Assembly (NCBI GenBank): GCA_964521075.1
Contig: CAZFPI010000025.1
Span: 1-26,762 of the forward strand
Reading direction: 5' to 3'
From: Sterolibacterium sp964521075
GTDB taxonomy: Bacteria; Pseudomonadota; Gammaproteobacteria; Burkholderiales; Rhodocyclaceae
Length of the DNA: 26,762 bases
The position numbers and the translations under genes are program-made. The notes beneath the pieces were generated by a model. The model made no database searches and was not told where the DNA came from. It saw only the letters and a list, made by a program, of their open reading frames with translations. Shown here piece after piece: positions 19,149 through 26,762 of the stretch (position 1 is the first letter of the stretch; the number at the start of each line of letters is the position of its first letter).

Positions 19149-20432
19149 TTAGAACCAGTAGCCGAAGTTCAGGGTGAAGCCGTCGGTGTCCTTGCCATGG
19201 ATATAGCTCAGACCGGCGCGGAAGAAGCTGCGCGAGGAATAGGCGCGCTTGTTCGTGCCGAGCGTCACGCTGAGTTCCTGCGTGTTGTCGGTGTAGAGCT
19301 TCGTACCGGTGTAGCGGGTGTCGATCAGGGAGTACTCGACCGACATCTTCTTGCCACCCAGGGTTACAGGCTGGGAGAGCATCACGCCGTTACGCAGCAC
19401 GGTCGACTGAATATCAGGATCGAAGGAGTAATCGCCCGACTTGATCTTCATGGTCTTGTTGTAGCCGATCATGTTGCCCATGGCCACATCGAAATCCGGC
19501 AGCGTCCAGACATAGGTGCTCGTCAAAGACACGGAGTAAAGGCCGGCCACCGTCGCCAGATCCTTGGAACCCACCACCGAGATGCGGCCCGAGGGGGTCA
19601 GCGTCCAGCTGTCGTTCATCGGCATGCGATAGGCCACACCCAGGCCCGTGTGGTAAGACTTGGCTCCGGCGGTTTCGATCTGGGTGATCGGCAGGCTCAG
19701 TACCAGCTGGCGGCGCGGGTCCATGTCATTGCGGATGGTGTAGGACAGCGGGATGGAAACCACCTTGGTATCGCGATCCTTGGTCGACAAGGAGCTGTAG
19801 GAAAGTGCCGCGCCGATCAGGTTCGTGTCGGCTCCGGCTTCCTGCTTGACGGCAGCCAGCGGTGCGGCGATGTTGGTCGCGGTATCGGTGAAGTTCTGGT
19901 TGAAATCTGCAGCCGTGGTGCTGGGGAGCAGGCCGCCTGCACCGGTCAGCGGGCTGGTCGGCGTATGTTCGGCCTGATACTTCATGATCTTGCCGATGAG
20001 GTCGGTTTTCTTCAGGTAATCGGACAACTGACGCTTGCTGTCGTCACGATCCGTGCCGGTGAAGGTCTTGTTGATGTTCAGGCCGGGGATGGCGAAGTTC
20101 AGTGTCGCGCCCGACCCCGTGAAACCGGCGTTCGGGTAAACGATGTTCATGCCCAGCGTGTTGAAGCTGGCGTTGATGCTGGCCACCTGCGTGCCGTTAT
20201 AGCCCAGGCCCATGGAATTCAGGCCGGAAGTCGACAGCTTGTCGATGAACTGGTCAGCCGTGGTGGTGGATACGGCATGGCAGCTGCCGCTGACTGTCAA
20301 TGCCAGAGAATAGTTAACGTTGTTCGGCAATGCACCGCAAGCCGATTGCGCCTGTGCCTGGGTCGCCGGGAAAGCAGCCAGCGCGGAAACCAGCGCGGCG
20401 GCGAGGAGTTTGGGTTGAATCTGACGCGTCAT
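19149..20432 (-). CDS. Exported outer-membrane beta-barrel-like protein, unknown family
   Basis: This 427-aa protein has a clear signal peptide (LLAAALVSALAAFPATQAQA, cleavage after residue 28). The mature N terminus carries a likely disulfide pair, Cys32 and Cys51. From about residue 205 there are alternating amphipathic strands (VVSIPLSYTIRN, RRQLVLSLPITQIE, HTGLGVAYRMPM, TLTPSGRISVVG, SLTSTYVW, KKMSVEYSLID). The chain ends in FTLNFGYWF, with the C-terminal Phe that marks BAM substrates. The N-terminal 200 residues look like a soluble, Asn/Thr-rich domain, so a small passenger-plus-barrel layout is possible. AAGGAGG six bases before the ATG is a near-perfect ribosome binding site. I cannot assign a named family; pore, adhesin or autotransporter are all possible. 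Confidence 0.85.
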   Translation of the reverse strand: MTRQIQPKLLAAALVSALAAFPATQAQAQSACGALPNNVNYSLALTVSGSCHAVSTTTADQFIDKLSTSGLNSMGLGYNGTQVASINASFNTLGMNIVYPNAGFTGSGATLNFAIPGLNINKTFTGTDRDDSKRQLSDYLKKTDLIGKIMKYQAEHTPTSPLTGAGGLLPSTTAADFNQNFTDTATNIAAPLAAVKQEAGADTNLIGAALSYSSLSTKDRDTKVVSIPLSYTIRNDMDPRRQLVLSLPITQIETAGAKSYHTGLGVAYRMPMNDSWTLTPSGRISVVGSKDLATVAGLYSVSLTSTYVWTLPDFDVAMGNMIGYNKTMKIKSGDYSFDPDIQSTVLRNGVMLSQPVTLGGKKMSVEYSLIDTRYTGTKLYTDNTQELSVTLGTNKRAYSSRSFFRAGLSYIHGKDTDGFTLNFGYWF

Positions 20433-20471
20433 GTAAAGCCTCCTTGAGTTAAAAAATCACTGACTACTGGT

Positions 20472-20513
20472 AATGGTATGGTTTTCCGGGTTCAGATAAA
20501 TGACATAAATCAA
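20472..20513 (-). promoter_or_regulatory. FNR/CRP-type box and -10 upstream of the outer membrane protein gene
   Basis: On the minus strand TTGATTTATGTCAT (20513-20500) matches the FNR/ANR consensus TTGATNNNNATCAA at 8 of 10 positions. A -10-like TACCAT follows at 20478-20473. If transcription starts near 20465 the box is centred at about -41.5, the class II activator position. The gene may therefore respond to oxygen or nitric oxide; this is inferred from sequence only. Confidence 0.45.
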
Positions 20514-20557
20514 TCTTTTACCCGCCAGCCCTGCGATTTTCACACATATCCACACGC

Positions 20558-22258
20558 CTAAGCCATATCGTAAGTGCAGCGGTCGAAATCCACGCCGCGA
20601 TCGAGCAGCTGCCCCAAACGGACACGGCGGACACCATCGTCGCTGATTTCGATCACCAGCCCCAGGCGGAAGCAGCCTGCCGGAATCAGTACCGTAGCGG
20701 CCTGCTGCAAGGATTCGATGGCCGGCAGACAGTAGCCGCGATCATGGCGTGCCCGGGCGGCAGCACCACTGCCCGGGATGCTCACCGTTACGGCGCGAGC
20801 CACGCCCGGCATCAGGTGCAAGGCGATATGCAAAGTTGCCGTATCCGGTGCTACCAGCAGCCAGCTCAGGCGGGCCAGCTGAAAGCCGCCATCCCCCCGG
20901 CGGCGCACCGCCACCAGGCCATCGGAATGCAGCGGGCTGCCGGCCGGTTCCATGGGGCGTTGCAGCTCGATATCGTTCAGGGATTCACGGCAGGATTGCC
21001 AGGCTTCAAGCGGATAGCGTGCATTCGAGCTGGCCTTTTCCCGGGCATCATGCCGGGTCGCGACATGGCCGAAAGTCGCGATTTCATCGGCAGCCTTCTT
21101 GTTCAGATAAGGAGATTGCGCCGGGTTACGAAAAAGATTGCCGCTCAGATGGTAGTGAATCGCCTCGCTGCCAATCGTGATTTCGTAAGCATGTGTTGTC
21201 TCCTCACTGGCCGCCTCGCCCGCAGGGCGGCGGCCGCCCTTGCACCAGTCGCCATAAACCTGCCGCAGCAGACGCTCGCATCCTGGCTGGGTGCAGTTTT
21301 TGCCCAGCTTGAGCTCTTGCGGTGTGGCTCCGGCGGCCAGTTTGAGCAAGCGTTGCTTGATGGTTTTTCGCAGCATGGCCAGGTCGAGCCAGCGCAGGGC
21401 GGAATCGGCGCTGGTTTGCGTGGAAGGGGCGACAAAACCGGCGGGCAGGGCGTCGGCCAGATTGGCGCAAAGCGGTGGTGTGCGAAGGTCGGCAGGCGGC
21501 GAGGGCAGCAGGCTCACCTTGCCTGCCCAGCGATGCGCCCAATACACGACGTTGGCCAGCTGTTTCGGGCGCAGCGTATAAGGGCGCGCGGCAGCCAGAA
21601 GCAGTGTTTCGACATACAGCAGAGCCGGGCTCACCTCGCTGCCCCGGGCGAGTTTGTCGGCCACGGCCATATCCGCAACCCCCAGGATTTCCGCCGCAAG
21701 ATAGATGCGGTGCAGACGACGCCAGAAAGCGGCCTCCGGTTTTACCCCCACCGAGCAATGGTCGAGAAAAACAGACTGGGCGATGGCCAGGGCCCGCGAT
21801 GCCGCCATCGCCGCCGCCTCGCGGTCGCCGTTACCCAGCCGCTTCACTTGCCCTGCCTTTTCCAGCAGTGCCTGCAGGCAGTGCAGATAAGCCGTCATCA
21901 AGCCCTGCCAGAGCGACTGGCTGGCATCGAAAGTCATCTGTTCCATGCTGCCCATCGGGAAACTGGGCCGCCTGAGCGCGAAACGCTTGAGGAATTCACC
22001 ATGCACGAAATAACAGGGGCTCCGCAGGAGATCGGCGATTTTCAGGCGGTCGGCGAAGGGGACAGAAAAACGGTTCAGCAGTTCGATCTGATGTTCCAGT
22101 TGCCCCTGGGCCAGTGCTGCATTGGTAATGGCGACACCCGCCAGCCATTTCTTGCATTCCGACGGCGTGAGAAAGTCCGGGGCATGCTCTCCGTGGAATT
22201 CCGGCAGGTCAAAATGCAAAAGCCCCGCCAGTCCGTCCGTCAATACCTGTGCGTTCAT
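20558..22258 (-). CDS. Protein of unknown function (566 aa), possible PilZ-like C-terminal region
   Basis: This protein has no signal peptide or membrane segment, so it is probably cytoplasmic. The N-terminal 360 residues are helix-rich (for example MTFDASQSLWQGLMTAYLHC and LNRFSVPFADRLKIADLL) and contain no motif I recognise. The last 150 residues (from about SSNARYPLEAWQSCRESLND, through GLVAVRRRGDGGFQLARLSWLLVAPDTATLHIALHLM) resemble beta-rich PilZ-type regions of other betaproteobacterial proteins, but the RxxxR and DxSxxG residues are not clearly present, so c-di-GMP binding is uncertain. The frame is open far upstream, but AGGAGC before the ATG and the ATGA overlap with the HIT gene stop fix the start at 22258. 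It is probably co-expressed with the HIT protein. Confidence 0.8.
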   Translation of the reverse strand: MNAQVLTDGLAGLLHFDLPEFHGEHAPDFLTPSECKKWLAGVAITNAALAQGQLEHQIELLNRFSVPFADRLKIADLLRSPCYFVHGEFLKRFALRRPSFPMGSMEQMTFDASQSLWQGLMTAYLHCLQALLEKAGQVKRLGNGDREAAAMAASRALAIAQSVFLDHCSVGVKPEAAFWRRLHRIYLAAEILGVADMAVADKLARGSEVSPALLYVETLLLAAARPYTLRPKQLANVVYWAHRWAGKVSLLPSPPADLRTPPLCANLADALPAGFVAPSTQTSADSALRWLDLAMLRKTIKQRLLKLAAGATPQELKLGKNCTQPGCERLLRQVYGDWCKGGRRPAGEAASEETTHAYEITIGSEAIHYHLSGNLFRNPAQSPYLNKKAADEIATFGHVATRHDAREKASSNARYPLEAWQSCRESLNDIELQRPMEPAGSPLHSDGLVAVRRRGDGGFQLARLSWLLVAPDTATLHIALHLMPGVARAVTVSIPGSGAAARARHDRGYCLPAIESLQQAATVLIPAGCFRLGLVIEISDDGVRRVRLGQLLDRGVDFDRCTYDMA

Positions 22259-22716
22259 GTGCGCTGCTCCTGATGAAGTTCCGCCAGATGACGGACAAGA
22301 TGATGTTTCAGGGCTGAAAGCGAGACTTCGGGAACGCGCCCGGACATCATGGACGGGCGGCGCGAATTCGCCCAGATCGGCGAGGGAAAGCAGGTGTCCT
22401 CCCGCCAGCGCGGAATCACATGCCAGTGCAGATGCGGTGTGAGATTGCCCAGGCTGGCCAGATTGATCTTGTCCGGGCGAAACGCCTCGCGCACGGCACT
22501 TTCCGTGGCAAACACCACCTGCATCAGATGCCCCCGCGCTTTGGGTGAAAGATCGGTCATTTCCCGGACATGATCGCGCCAGATCACCCGGCAAAAACCG
22601 GGGTAATCCTGCCCTTCGTTCTCCAGAACGCGCACCACCCGGCAAACGTCGTCCTGCCAGAGGAGCTCCCCCCCTGGCGTATGGCACAACGCACATGTTT
22701 CAGCGATCACGGTCAC
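22255..22716 (-). CDS. HIT-family hydrolase
   Basis: This 153-aa cytoplasmic protein of the histidine triad family has the catalytic HxHxH motif in HLHWHVIPRW, preceded by GNLTP. Such proteins hydrolyse nucleoside phosphoramidates or dinucleoside polyphosphates; the exact substrate is unknown. An N-terminal Cys pair (ETCALCHTPGG) resembles the CxxC found in many bacterial HIT proteins. Starts are GTG codons: 22716, or 22710 with GGAG five bases before it; a longer frame to 22803 would overlap the upstream gene and has no family similarity. It follows the FAD oxidoreductase by 49 bases and overlaps the next gene by ATGA. Confidence 0.92.
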   Translation of the reverse strand: MTVIAETCALCHTPGGELLWQDDVCRVVRVLENEGQDYPGFCRVIWRDHVREMTDLSPKARGHLMQVVFATESAVREAFRPDKINLASLGNLTPHLHWHVIPRWREDTCFPSPIWANSRRPSMMSGRVPEVSLSALKHHLVRHLAELHQEQRT

Positions 22717-22765
22717 TCCGCAGCCCTTTCCTGTCTGGTCGCGGCTGCACGAGGTGCGCTGGCCG

Positions 22766-25700
22766 CTACAGCAATATTCGTTCCACGCCTCCCTGGCGGG
22801 CATGGTCTACGTACTCTAGCATCCAATTCTCACCCAGCATATTCCGGGCCAGCTCGACGACCATGAATTCTGCCTGTGTTCCGGCATCATTGTTGTATCG
22901 GGACAACCCTTGCAGGCAGGAAGGGCAGGAAGTCAGGATTTTCACCTTGCCATCGAAGCCATCCTCGCGCAGGCGGGCCGCTCCTTTTTCCATCTCGGAC
23001 TGCTTCCGGAAGCGCACCTGGGTCGAGACATCCGGCCGGGCCACGGCCAGTGTGCCGGATTCACCGCAACAACGGTCGTTGAACGGCACGGCCTGCCCCA
23101 TCAGGGTATTCACCACGGTTTGCGCCGCGTGGGTTTTCGTCGGCGTATGGCAAGGGTCATGGTACATATAGCGCGTCCCGCTGACGGCCTCCTGACGGAT
23201 ACCGCGTTCCAGCAGGAATTCGTGGATATCGAGCAGACGGCAACCAGGAAAGATTCGGTCGAACTGATACTGCTGCAACTGATCCATGCAGGTTCCACAG
23301 GAGACGACCACCGTTTTGATGTCCAGATAATTGAGCGTATTGGCCATGCGGTGAAACAGCACCCGGTTATCCGTCGTGATCTGCCGCCCCTTGTCCTCGT
23401 CCCCGCTGGCAATCTGCGGATAACCGCAACACAGATAGCCCGGTGGCAACACCGTCTGCACCCCGGCGTGGAACAGCATTGCTTGCGTTGCCAGCCCCAC
23501 CTGCGAGAATAGCCGCTCCGAGCCGCAACCCGGGAAATAGAACACTGCCTCGGCATCTGGCCCGGCGCGCTGCGGGTCGCGGATCACCGGAATCATCGTG
23601 GCATCCTCGATGCCCAGCAAGGCCCGGGCCGTGCGCGAAGGCATATTGGCCGGCATGGGCTTGTTGAAGAAATGGATGACCTGCGTCTTCACGGAAGGAC
23701 GGCCCAGCGTCGAGGGCGGCTGGCGCACGGCGGCTTCCGTGATACCGGTGGCCTTCGCAATCTGATGCACCACCCGCTGGGCGCGATAGCCCACATCCAC
23801 CATGCCCACCCGCAAGGTCTTGATGGTTGCCGGTTCTGTTGCGTTGAGGAAAGCCATGGCCAAAGCCTTGCCCGGGTTCGCCGGAACGCGGCCCTGCTCG
23901 CGCAGGAAATTCCGCATGGCGATCGACACATCGCCAAAGTCGATATCCACCGGGCAAGGTTTCACGCAACGATGGCAGACCGTGCAATGGTCGGCCACAT
24001 CGCAAAACTCTGCGAAATGCTGAAGCGAAATCCCGCGCCGCGTCTGCTCCTCGTACAGGAAGGCCTCGATCAAAAGCGAAGTGGCCAGAATCTTGTTGCG
24101 CGGGCTGTAGAGCAGGTTGGCGCGCGGCACATGGGTCGAGCACACGGGCTTGCACTTCCCGCAGCGCAGGCAGTCCTTGACCATCGCCGAAATCGCGCCG
24201 ATTTCCGACTGCTCCATGATGAGCGATTCCACCCCCAGCAAGGAGAAGGACGGCGTGTAAGCGCGGGACAAATCCCCGCCTGGCAACAGCTTGCCCTGGT
24301 TGAATCGCCCCTGCGGATCCACCTTCGCCTTGTAGGCGCGGAAGGGCGCGATCTGTGTTTCGTCGAGAAACTCCAGCTTGGTGATGCCGATGCCATGCTC
24401 CCCGGAAATCACCCCGCCCAGACGACGCGCGAGAGCCATGATGCGCTCCACGGCCTCGTTGGCGGTGGCCAGCATGGCGTAGTTATCCGAATTCACGGGG
24501 ATGTTGGTGTGCACATTCCCGTCGCCCGCATGCATGTGCAAGGCCACGAAAACCCGCCCCTTGCGGATTTCGCCATGCAGCGTCTTCAGGCGTTCGAGGA
24601 TCAGGCGATAGACATTCCCCGTGAAAATCGTCTCCAGCGGCTTTTGCAGCTCGCGGCGGCAGGAAACCCGCACGGAATGATCCTGAAGGCGGTGAAAGAG
24701 CGTGGGCTGCTCCGCCCGGTTCAGAAGTGGCCCGGCCTCGATGTCCATCGCCGCAAACCGCGCCTCCGCCTCGGCCAGAGGCAGGTCGAGCCCTGCCAGC
24801 AGCCATTGCCACCGTGCCTCGACCCGGGCGACCAGCCCCAGGGCCAGCTCCCGCCGGTCTTCCAGCAGCTCATTCTTGCCTACTTCCGCTTCCGGGTTGA
24901 ACAAGGGCAGCTCGCCCGAAAGATATTCCCGGAGTGCCGCGCACAAGGCCAGCTTGTTGCGGATGGATAGTTCGATGTTGATCCGTTCGATCCCGTCGCA
25001 ATAATCTCCCATGCGCGGCAGGGGGATGACCACATCCTCATTCACCTTGAAGGCATTGGTGTGCCGGGCGATGGCGGCCGTCCGGGCGCGGTCGAGCCAG
25101 AATTTCTTTCGGGTTTCCGGGCTGACCGCGATGAAGCCCTCGCCGCTACGGGCATTGGCCATGCGGACCACGCTGGAGGCCGCCTTCATCACGGCCTCCT
25201 CGTCGTCCCCGACCAGATCGCCGATCAGCACCATCTTCGGCAATTCCTGACGGCGGGCCTTGGTCGCATAGCCCACGGCCCGCACATACCGCTCGTCCAG
25301 ATGTTCCAGCCCCGCCAGCTGCACCCCCGAAGCCAGCCCGCCGCCGCCCGGCTTGAAGAAATCGGTGATTTCCACAATGGACGGCACGGCCTCGCGCACC
25401 TGGCCGAAAAATTCCAGACACACCGTGCGGGTATGCGTCGGCAGGCGGTGGAGAATCCACACGGCCGAAGTGATGATGCCGTCACAACCTTCCTTCTGCA
25501 CCCCGGGCAGGCCCGCCAGGAATTTATCCGTCACATCCTTGCCCAGCCCGGCCTTCCGGAACGTGCTCCCCGGGATTTCCAGCACCGTCTCGCGCAGGGG
25601 GGCGCGGCAGGCCGCATCTTCCGGCGCGTGGTAACGCAGGCGAAAGCGCACGGTCTCCTGCTCGTGAATCTTTCCAAAGTTATGGTTGAGACGTTCCACC

Positions 25701-26626
25701 CGGAGCCACTCCCCGTCGGGGGTCACCATTTTCCAGGAGGCCAGGTTATCCAGAGCCGTGCCCCAGAGCACAGCCTTCTTTCCCCCGGCGTTCATGGCGA
25801 CATTGCCCCCCAGCGTCGAAGCATCCGCCGAAGTCGGGTCACAGGCGAACACCAGGCCAGACTCCTCCGCCACCTCCATGGCCCGCCGCGTCACCGCCCC
25901 CGCGCCCGCCGCCAGCGTGGCATAAGGCCGGGCAGACTCCGGCAGAACGCATTGCTCCACCCGGCCCAGGTCGATCAGTTTTTCGGTATTGATGACAGCC
26001 GAACGCGGTGTGAGCGGCACGGCCCCCCCGGTGTAGCCTGTCCCGCCGCCCCGGGGGATGATGGTCAGCCCGAGCTCAAAGCAGCCACGCACCAGCGCGC
26101 CGATCTCCTCTTCAGAGTCCGGCGTGAGCACCACGAAGGGGAATTCCACCCGCCAGTCCGTCGCATCCGTCACATGCGAGACGCGCGCGAGGCCGTCGAA
26201 AGCGATGTTATCCCGCCGTGTGTGCTGGCTGAGTACGCGCAGGGCTTTCTGGCGCAAGGCCGCCGTTTCGCTGAAATGCCGCTCGAAATGATCCACCGCC
26301 TCGCCTGCCGCCGCCAGTAGTTCCCCCACCCGCGCATTGCCCTGGCGTCGCTTCTCGATTTCCCGCAGACGATGGCGCAAGGCTCCGACCAATGCCGCAC
26401 GGCGTTCCGGATTCGCCAGCAGATCATCCTCCAAATAAGGATTGCGCCGCACCACCCAGATATCGCCCAGCACCTCATAGAGCATCCGCGCGGAACGCCC
26501 CGTCACCCGCTCGGCGCGCAAGGCATCCAGCTGTAGCCAGGCAGGCTCCCCCAGCAGCCGGATGACGATTTCCCTGTCAGAGAAGGAGGTATAGTTGTAG
26601 GGGATTTCTCGCAGGCGGGCGGTCAT
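22766..26626 (-). CDS. DUF3683-type FAD/Fe-S oxidoreductase, D-lactate/glycolate dehydrogenase-like
   Basis: This 1286-aa fusion enzyme is typical of betaproteobacteria. An N-terminal DUF3683 region (about 1-130) precedes a PCMH-type FAD domain with PRGGGTGYTGG (191-201) and SADASTLGGNVAMNAGGKK. Next comes an FAD-oxidase C-terminal domain (HMHAGDGNVHTNIPVN, GGVISGEHGIGITK), then two 4Fe-4S sites: Cys819/822/825/829 (CLRCGKCKPVC) and Cys881/884/887/891 (CTVCHRCVKPC). Two CCG domains follow, with CCG at 1066-1067 and 1186-1187 and SCxxC pairs near 1110 and 1234. This equals GlpC/GlcF-like electron transfer fused to a GlcD/Dld-like dehydrogenase, oxidising a 2-hydroxyacid and passing electrons to the quinone pool; the substrate is unknown. 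No obvious Shine-Dalgarno precedes the ATG. Confidence 0.94.
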   Translation of the reverse strand: MTARLREIPYNYTSFSDREIVIRLLGEPAWLQLDALRAERVTGRSARMLYEVLGDIWVVRRNPYLEDDLLANPERRAALVGALRHRLREIEKRRQGNARVGELLAAAGEAVDHFERHFSETAALRQKALRVLSQHTRRDNIAFDGLARVSHVTDATDWRVEFPFVVLTPDSEEEIGALVRGCFELGLTIIPRGGGTGYTGGAVPLTPRSAVINTEKLIDLGRVEQCVLPESARPYATLAAGAGAVTRRAMEVAEESGLVFACDPTSADASTLGGNVAMNAGGKKAVLWGTALDNLASWKMVTPDGEWLRVERLNHNFGKIHEQETVRFRLRYHAPEDAACRAPLRETVLEIPGSTFRKAGLGKDVTDKFLAGLPGVQKEGCDGIITSAVWILHRLPTHTRTVCLEFFGQVREAVPSIVEITDFFKPGGGGLASGVQLAGLEHLDERYVRAVGYATKARRQELPKMVLIGDLVGDDEEAVMKAASSVVRMANARSGEGFIAVSPETRKKFWLDRARTAAIARHTNAFKVNEDVVIPLPRMGDYCDGIERINIELSIRNKLALCAALREYLSGELPLFNPEAEVGKNELLEDRRELALGLVARVEARWQWLLAGLDLPLAEAEARFAAMDIEAGPLLNRAEQPTLFHRLQDHSVRVSCRRELQKPLETIFTGNVYRLILERLKTLHGEIRKGRVFVALHMHAGDGNVHTNIPVNSDNYAMLATANEAVERIMALARRLGGVISGEHGIGITKLEFLDETQIAPFRAYKAKVDPQGRFNQGKLLPGGDLSRAYTPSFSLLGVESLIMEQSEIGAISAMVKDCLRCGKCKPVCSTHVPRANLLYSPRNKILATSLLIEAFLYEEQTRRGISLQHFAEFCDVADHCTVCHRCVKPCPVDIDFGDVSIAMRNFLREQGRVPANPGKALAMAFLNATEPATIKTLRVGMVDVGYRAQRVVHQIAKATGITEAAVRQPPSTLGRPSVKTQVIHFFNKPMPANMPSRTARALLGIEDATMIPVIRDPQRAGPDAEAVFYFPGCGSERLFSQVGLATQAMLFHAGVQTVLPPGYLCCGYPQIASGDEDKGRQITTDNRVLFHRMANTLNYLDIKTVVVSCGTCMDQLQQYQFDRIFPGCRLLDIHEFLLERGIRQEAVSGTRYMYHDPCHTPTKTHAAQTVVNTLMGQAVPFNDRCCGESGTLAVARPDVSTQVRFRKQSEMEKGAARLREDGFDGKVKILTSCPSCLQGLSRYNNDAGTQAEFMVVELARNMLGENWMLEYVDHARQGGVERILL

Positions 26627-26762
26627 GGTGAGGTTCTGGAATTCAGGGCAAAAAACGCAGCCGGAAAAACGAAAAAATGGCGGAATAACGGCTTGCGCGG
26701 CCCGTCATTTTAACGTGAAAGAGACGGCTCCCAAGGCGACCGAGAACCTGACCAGTGAAGGT
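26627..26762. other. Region upstream of the FAD oxidoreductase; edge of window
   Basis: It contains T-rich stretches on the minus strand and no clear promoter. A plus-strand GTG at 26715 opens a frame to the window edge (VKETAPKATENLTSEG) that could be the start of a divergent gene. A minus-strand frame ending in RFSVALGAVSFTLK at about 26708 could instead be the end of an upstream gene. Neither can be decided from 48 bases. Confidence 0.3.

Noticed and set aside
18966..20447. 493-aa plus-strand frame opposite the outer membrane protein gene
   Set aside because: It reads as Arg/His/Gly-rich text without domains; the minus frame has a signal peptide, a perfect ribosome binding site and a C-terminal Phe.
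20744..22273. 509-aa plus-strand frame opposite the 566-aa gene
   Set aside because: No motif or ribosome binding site; the minus frame is coupled to the HIT gene.
22717..22803. Extended N terminus of the HIT protein
   Set aside because: These codons overlap the end of the oxidoreductase gene and the residues are unlike HIT proteins.
23672..26320. Two long plus-strand frames (432 and 419 aa) opposite the FAD oxidoreductase
   Set aside because: They are antisense shadows of a gene with complete FAD, 4Fe-4S and CCG motifs.

Overview
The window looks like a chromosomal segment of a GC-rich betaproteobacterium, probably near the Rhodocyclales/Nitrosomonadales. This is an inference from gene content and order: GTP-type pckG; glnE divergent from a yhdP-nitrilase-tldD run; a giant DUF3683 FAD/Fe-S oxidoreductase; and a HIT protein typical of this class. 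No rRNA, tRNA or CRISPR array was recognised, and the genus cannot be named from the sequence alone.

Layout. Positions 2-1069 hold the 3' part of pckG, closed by a strong hairpin terminator. Positions 1220-3161 hold a compact arsenic resistance operon, arsR-arsC-acr3, with overlapping start/stop codons. It points toward the minus-strand pair glnE-argJ (7475-3365), and a GC-rich hairpin lies between the two units. From 7493 the plus strand carries yhdP, a nitrilase-superfamily amidase, tldD and a small membrane-anchored protein of unknown function (to 14583). A perfect TATAAT box then precedes a short Cys-rich ORF that overlaps the start of a PilZ-domain protein.

Positions 15224-16698 are the accessory part. 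They contain two copies of a 30-bp palindromic repeat, an intact hipB-like antitoxin gene with three regularly spaced operator-like sites, and a hipA-like gene cut off in its Gly-rich kinase loop and fused to the left end of an IS3-family element.

From 16699 to 26626 all genes are on the minus strand. In transcription order they are the DUF3683 oxidoreductase, a HIT protein, a 566-aa protein of unknown family coupled to it by an ATGA overlap, an exported beta-barrel-like outer membrane protein, and an exported TPR-CHAT (caspase-like) protein. The last two are separated by an intrinsic terminator, and an FNR-like box lies upstream of the first of them.

How the genes work together. The ars genes give arsenate reduction and arsenite efflux. 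glnE and argJ link nitrogen control to arginine synthesis. yhdP serves the cell envelope, tldD is a peptidase, and the amidase is probably a metabolite-repair enzyme. The best candidate for an undescribed system is the exported CHAT protease plus outer-membrane barrel pair. The best example of genome decay is the hipBA/IS3 scar.
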